Positions 34,258 through 37,442 of a stretch of DNA of 37,442 nucleotides are shown one piece after another. The stretch lies in assembly GCA_944386015.1 (NCBI GenBank), contig CALWZK010000018.1:1-37442 (forward strand), read 5' to 3'. A model generated the notes under the pieces. That model worked only from the letters and a program-made list of their open reading frames with translations. It was not told the origin of the DNA and made no database searches. Made by a program: the position numbers and the translations under genes. Source of the DNA: an uncultured Faecalibacterium sp. (GTDB lineage Bacteria; Bacillota; Clostridia; Oscillospirales; Ruminococcaceae). Position 1 is the stretch's first letter. Each line of letters starts with the position of its first letter.

Positions 34258-35128
34258 ATCCACCGAATCCCCCGTCGATGACAGGAAGGATGATCTGTTT
34301 GCACTGCTTCCTGTCCACGCCTTTGAGAGCGAATGCCAGCGCTCCCTTGAAATGATCGAACTATGCCAGCGGTACATGGCGCACCTTGTTGCGGACAAGG
34401 AGGATGCAGATTCCCGGGAACTGCGCCAGTCCCTGGATGACCTTGGGACGGCAGCGGGCCGGCTGGACCGGAATCTCACCATCCTCTCTGCCCTGCTTCG
34501 CTGTGCCCAGCAGGCCGAGCAGCCCCGTTGGGAGCCGGTGGAGCTGTGCGCCTTTGCCCGGACCCTCTGCGCCGAGCAGGACACCATCCGTCAGACCCTC
34601 CACACACAGCTGGAGCTGGACTGCGGCGGCCTCACTGAGCTGTATGTGACCGCCGACACCGGCTATCTGTCTGCCATCTGCCTGCAGCTGCTCTCCAATG
34701 CCCTGCGGGCCTGCACCCCGGAGGGGGGGCATATTACCTTGTCCCTGCGGGCCCGCCCCGAAGGCGGCGCCTTTCTTACCATTACAGACGACGGCTGCGG
34801 CCTGCCGGACGGCAGCCTCCGCAGCCAGCAGAACAATCGCAGCCGCTTTCTGGGTACCACCAAGAGCGGCCTTTTGCTCTGCCATGCCTACTGCCGTCTG
34901 ACCGGGTGGACGCTGGAACTGTCCCCCCGCCCCGACGGCCCCGGCACAACGGCCTGCCTCACCCTGCCGCAGCAGGATGGGTTTACCCCTTCCCCTGCCC
35001 TGCGGTCGGTCACCCCGGAAGACGCCCTCCACGCCGCCCGCCGGCTCTGGATGGAGCTCGCCGCCGAGCTGAGCTGTGTGCCTGGCATGGAAAATGTCCA
35101 TTTCCAGATCCCGGCAGAATGGACTTGA
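34232..35128 (+). CDS. Histidine-kinase-type ATPase protein lacking an evident phosphoacceptor histidine
   Basis: A 298-aa soluble protein. The C-terminal half is an HATPase_c domain: N-box LQLLSNALRA (N156), G1 box DDGCGLPDG (186-194), and G2-like GLLLC (213-217). The N-terminal half is predicted helical (about 30-95) as in a dimerisation domain, but I see no H-E/D-x-R/K phosphoacceptor motif and no membrane segment. It overlaps the Spo0A-like gene by 26 bp (ATG at 34232 after AAGGAG). The two products probably act together. Its stop lies inside the -35 of the tRNA promoter. Confidence 0.75.
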   Translation: MNESFCPYKSTESPVDDRKDDLFALLPVHAFESECQRSLEMIELCQRYMAHLVADKEDADSRELRQSLDDLGTAAGRLDRNLTILSALLRCAQQAEQPRWEPVELCAFARTLCAEQDTIRQTLHTQLELDCGGLTELYVTADTGYLSAICLQLLSNALRACTPEGGHITLSLRARPEGGAFLTITDDGCGLPDGSLRSQQNNRSRFLGTTKSGLLLCHAYCRLTGWTLELSPRPDGPGTTACLTLPQQDGFTPSPALRSVTPEDALHAARRLWMELAAELSCVPGMENVHFQIPAEWT

Positions 35129-35153
35129 CACTCTCACCAAAAAGCAGTATACT
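35125..35153 (+). promoter_or_regulatory. Strong sigma-A promoter of the tRNA-like array and tRNA-Ala
   Basis: Perfect TTGACA (35125-35130), 17-bp spacer, TATACT (35148-35153). It overlaps the stop codon of the gene before. The transcript would start near 35160 and open with a CGCCGGG/CCCGGCG hairpin (about 35162-35197). Confidence 0.85.
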
Positions 35154-35200
35154 GAAAAAGTCGCCGGGCGCCTGCCATCTTTGGCTGTATCCCGGCGGAA

Positions 35201-35305
35201 TATGGGCCTATAGCTCAGCTGGGAGTGCATTCGATTCTTGAATCAGCCCCCCGCTCTGATGGCCTGTATCTCAAATTCTTGCCCATCTGTTGATGGGGGC
35301 TTAAT
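35201..35305 (+). repeat. tRNA-like tandem unit 1 (105 bp)
   Basis: Starts TATGGGCCTATAGCTCAG like the tRNA-Ala gene and keeps a D-arm-like segment (GCTC/GTGC, one mismatch) and an ATTC/GAAT hairpin with a 7-nt loop. At +56 (35260) a second degenerate 5' half, GGCCTGTATCTCA, follows. There is no T-arm and no CCA, so it is not a working tRNA. It could be a decayed tRNA copy or a functional leader element. Confidence 0.75.
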
Positions 35306-35410
35306 TATGGGCCTATAGCTCAGTCTGGGAGAGCATTTGAACTGTAAATGCTCCACACCTTTTTGGGCCCGTATCTCATTTGGTACCCCATTCGATCAAA
35401 GTGTTAAATT
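35306..35410 (+). repeat. tRNA-like tandem unit 2 (105 bp)
   Basis: Same layout as unit 1 at exactly 105 bp spacing. GGGCCTA (35309-35315) can pair with TGGGCCC (35364-35370) as a 7-bp acceptor-like stem. The D-arm GCTC/GAGC is intact, and the next hairpin is GCATTT/AAATGC with a 7-nt loop. The second half starts GGGCCCGTATCTCA at 35365. It lacks a T-arm and CCA. Confidence 0.75.
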
Positions 35411-35413
35411 TAT

Positions 35414-35489
35414 GGGCCTATAGCTCAGCTGGGAGAGCGTACGGTTCGCATCCGTAAGGTCGTCGGTTCGATCCCGATTAGGTCCACCA
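35414..35489 (+). tRNA. tRNA-Ala (anticodon CGC)
   Basis: A complete 76-nt cloverleaf with encoded CCA. The acceptor is GGGCCTA/TAGGTCC with the G3-U70 pair that marks alanine tRNA. D-stem GCTC/GAGC, anticodon stem TACGG/CCGTA with loop TTCGCAT (anticodon CGC, codon GCG), T-stem GTCGG/CCGAT with loop TTCGATC, discriminator A. It is the third and only intact member of a 105-bp-spaced series, with its terminator 5 bp downstream. Confidence 0.97.
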
Positions 35490-35493
35490 AATT

Positions 35494-35529
35494 GCCGCAG
35501 CGTTTTTTGGCGCTGCGGCTTATTTTTTG
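35494..35529 (+). terminator. Terminator after tRNA-Ala
   Basis: GCCGCAGCG / CGCTGCGGC with a T-rich loop, followed by TTATTTTTTG. Confidence 0.9.
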
Positions 35530-35546
35530 CGTTTTTGCCAGACAAA
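35530..35546. other. Probable left boundary of the mobile element
   Basis: The host-like region ends with the tRNA terminator and the lower-GC recombinase genes begin at 35547, so an attachment junction is expected about here (35490-35546). I cannot see the matching site because the other end lies outside the window. Confidence 0.35.
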
Positions 35547-35894
35547 TTAGCCGCCATAGGATATCGAAGCGTGAGCCACAATATTGGGCAAAAGGTCCAA
35601 AGATAGCCCGTTGTCTTCGTCTAATGTGACAATACTCTTTTTCGAGTCAGTGAGGGGCTTTTGAGGGGCTTGTTTAAGGTTCTTTTGTGCCCGTTTTCTG
35701 GTGCTGTTGGCCATGGAATGGGCTTTAAATTCCTCAAATTCCTCCAGCGATACATTCAGAACGATCTCGACCTCATAGTTTCGACCGACCCGAACTTGCT
35801 TGATGAACTGATGCAGGATTGCCTGGCGCTCATTAAAATTTGCGCCATCGTAGGCATTGGCCCAAGTGAACAAATCGTCACAGTCTCTCTTCAT
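35547..35894 (-). CDS. C-terminal part of the serine recombinase, in the -1 frame
   Basis: A 115-aa frame whose first half (FTWANAYDGANFNERQAILH, then VRVGRNYEVEIVLNVSLEEF) looks like the usual C-terminal tail of large serine recombinases, which the upstream 461-aa frame lacks. Its ATG overlaps the stop of the recombinase as ATGA, and seven A residues precede the junction. It may be made by reinitiation, by -1 frameshifting at A-AAA-AAA, or be the tail of a gene broken by an indel. The end of the frame (after about residue 75) is low in similarity to anything I know. Confidence 0.72.
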   Translation of the reverse strand: MKRDCDDLFTWANAYDGANFNERQAILHQFIKQVRVGRNYEVEIVLNVSLEEFEEFKAHSMANSTRKRAQKNLKQAPQKPLTDSKKSIVTLDEDNGLSLDLLPNIVAHASISYGG

Positions 35895-37276
35895 TTTTTT
35901 GTTGCTTCCTGTAATGCTTTCTCTTCGGCCTTTGCTTTTTGGAGGTCCTCCCCTGCCTTGATGACGGCGGTTTTGGTTTCTGCCATCATCTCAGCCAGGG
36001 TATCGCGGTCCAAAGCACTCTTGCCCTGGATAACCAGAATGGTCTCTGCTTTTAGTATATCCTGCTCCTGGCGTTTGGTTTCCAGCTCTTTTTCAAGACG
36101 ATCTATTTCTTGTTTGACCCGCTCCTGCTCTTTGCCTCGCATTTCCTCCAGGAGTTTTCTTTTGGAGCATTCCCGGATTTCTGCGAACTTCATCCGAACA
36201 ACACTCTCAACAATGTTGTCCAGCGTAATCACACCGTAGCCAGACTGGCCATCACACTGACCAGGATGGCGGACATTATAGTTGCAGCTGTACCGGATGC
36301 GCTTTTCCCTCGTCACAGTACCATCGGCGCGGATGCGCTTCCGGACACCGCTGGCAAGACTCAACCGGTTTCCGCAGTGAGCGCAGAAGACAATACCACA
36401 CAAAAGTGCCTGGGAACTGTAGCTGAGGGGATTTGCGCCTCTTTCCCGCTTCCGGGCATGACGCGCTTCCTGCGCCCGCTCGAACAGATCAGGATCAATG
36501 ATTTGCAGTTCCGGGCAGGCAGTTTCCACATTGCCATTGATAAGGTATCCAGTGTAGCTTTTGTTTTGAATCATCCGAACAATGCTCACATTCGGAATGT
36601 TCTTGCCATTGCGGCCCATGATGTTGTGTTCGCACAGATAGTTGCAGATTCGCCTTGCACCATATCCTTCATATACATACTTCTGGAAAATCAGCCGGAC
36701 AACCTCAGCTTCCTTCTCGTCGATTTCCAGATCATACACCTCGTGGTTCCGTTTATTGATCCTTCCACGCTTGACAAGACGGTAGCCATAGGCAGCTATG
36801 CCGCCGGTATACAGACCTTCTGCGGTCAGCTGCTCCATCCGGGTCCTAGTTCGGACGGAGGTCTTGATGCTTTCTCCCGATGCCTGCCAGTACCGGATGT
36901 AGTTCATCAGCTTGTCCACATGGGTATCGAACCGCTGCTGGCCTTCCTGGGTGCTCCACACCTCAACGCCCTGCTTGACAAACCACTCAACGATAAAGGG
37001 GGTCTCATCGTCTCGGCGGCCCAGGCGGTCAAACATAAAGACCAGAAGCACATCAAATTCCCTTGCCACTGCTGCCTGTTGAATCTGCTGCAACTGATCC
37101 CGTCCCTTGGCCGATTTCTTGAAACCGGAGACGCCTTTCTCAGAGAACTCCTTGACAATCTCCCAGCCCTGCTCCTTTGCAAATGCACGGCAGGCTTCCT
37201 TCTGCATGGGGATATCGTCTTTATCGACCTGTCCCAGAGTTGAAACGCGGTACAATGTATAGACTCTTTTTTTCAT
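35891..37276 (-). CDS. Large serine recombinase (site-specific integrase/resolvase family)
   Basis: A 461-aa protein. The N-terminal resolvase domain has the catalytic serine S12 in LYRVSTLGQ and the arginine motif FMFDRLGRRDDET. The recombinase domain (about 160-270) has GIAAYGYRLVKRG and NYLCEHNIMGRNG. A zinc ribbon (CGIVFCAHCGNRL ... CNYNVRHPGQC) is followed by a long coiled coil (about 375-460). The ATG at 37276 follows GAGGAG. Base composition is lower in GC than the host genes, marking acquired DNA. It ends at ...ATKK and its stop overlaps the next frame, which supplies the missing tail. Enzymes like this integrate phages, ICEs and Tn5397-type elements. Confidence 0.93.
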   Translation of the reverse strand: MKKRVYTLYRVSTLGQVDKDDIPMQKEACRAFAKEQGWEIVKEFSEKGVSGFKKSAKGRDQLQQIQQAAVAREFDVLLVFMFDRLGRRDDETPFIVEWFVKQGVEVWSTQEGQQRFDTHVDKLMNYIRYWQASGESIKTSVRTRTRMEQLTAEGLYTGGIAAYGYRLVKRGRINKRNHEVYDLEIDEKEAEVVRLIFQKYVYEGYGARRICNYLCEHNIMGRNGKNIPNVSIVRMIQNKSYTGYLINGNVETACPELQIIDPDLFERAQEARHARKRERGANPLSYSSQALLCGIVFCAHCGNRLSLASGVRKRIRADGTVTREKRIRYSCNYNVRHPGQCDGQSGYGVITLDNIVESVVRMKFAEIRECSKRKLLEEMRGKEQERVKQEIDRLEKELETKRQEQDILKAETILVIQGKSALDRDTLAEMMAETKTAVIKAGEDLQKAKAEEKALQEATKK

Positions 37277-37339
37277 AGTTGTTTTCTCCTCTTTTCAGGA
37301 TGCAAAAACAACGATTATTCGCTTTTCAAGGTACAGGCC

Positions 37340-37359
37340 GGATGAGCTTCAACTCATCC
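37340..37359. other. Leader hairpin upstream of the recombinase
   Basis: GGATGAG / CTCATCC with a 6-nt loop, between the promoter and the recombinase start; it may be a recombination or regulatory site. Confidence 0.4.
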
Positions 37360-37366
37360 TATCGTC

Positions 37367-37394
37367 ATTTTAGAGCAACCCCATAAAATATCAA
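37367..37394 (-). promoter_or_regulatory. Sigma-A promoter of the recombinase
   Basis: Minus strand TTGATA (37394-37389), 16-bp spacer, TAAAAT (37372-37367), about 90 bp before the ATG. Confidence 0.6.
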
Positions 37395-37442
37395 CAATAA
37401 CCGGCACAAGCAAACCAGTTACGACAGTCCGAAGAAGTAACG

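Noticed and set aside
35201-35410. The 105-bp repeats as a CRISPR array.
   Set aside because: Only two or three units, diverged, with clear tRNA 5'-half content and no cas genes.

Overview
The window reads as a chromosomal segment of a high-GC, anaerobic, gut-type Firmicute, most likely Oscillospiraceae/Ruminococcaceae of the Faecalibacterium-Gemmiger-Subdoligranulum group. The grounds are GC-rich coding regions with near-consensus sigma-A promoters, T-box leaders, a PPi-type phosphofructokinase, a large 2-hydroxyacyl-CoA dehydratase activase, and clostridial gene order (DUF1934-argS, metG-tatD). The genus is an inference from protein character, not from a search.

Layout. 1-2542 (minus): rpmG-secE-nusG-rplK-rplA from one promoter, then the promoter and start of an L10-type leader for rplJ/rplL, which lie beyond the left edge. 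2682-7063 (plus): ddl-murI-DUF1934-argS (cell-wall precursors and arginyl-tRNA synthetase). 7109-8330: about 1.1 kb with no gene, lower in GC, bounded by promoters and a 15-bp-stem terminator and rich in hairpins; I read it as a very large structured non-coding RNA with an internal duplicated domain. 8395-12974 (plus): Met T-box, metG, an EamA transporter, a TatD hydrolase and a 77-aa protein. 13007-16293 (minus): a three-gene ABC importer behind a T-box whose specifier (UGG) and discriminator-pairing base both fit tRNA-Trp. 16305-18548: a MerR regulator divergent from a MATE exporter with a textbook 19-bp-spacer MerR promoter. 18553-28332: YfhO membrane protein, HD-domain nucleotidase, beta-CASP metallo-hydrolase, typA, SGNH hydrolase, pfp. 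28351-32803 (minus): two-part dehydratase activase. 33030-35128 (plus): operon of a 99-aa protein, a degenerate Spo0A-like regulator and a histidine-kinase-type ATPase. 35125-35529: promoter, two 105-bp units with tRNA-like 5' halves, a complete tRNA-Ala(CGC), terminator. 35547-37442 (minus): large serine recombinase split at an A7/ATGA junction, the left end of a lower-GC mobile element that continues past the window.

How it fits together. Most of the window is housekeeping: ribosome and secretion, peptidoglycan precursors, aminoacyl-tRNA synthetases under tRNA-sensing control, glycolysis and RNA processing. The parts that ordinary annotation does not explain are the 1.1-kb RNA, the tRNA-like array in front of tRNA-Ala, the pseudo-receiver/Spo0A-like operon and the split recombinase.
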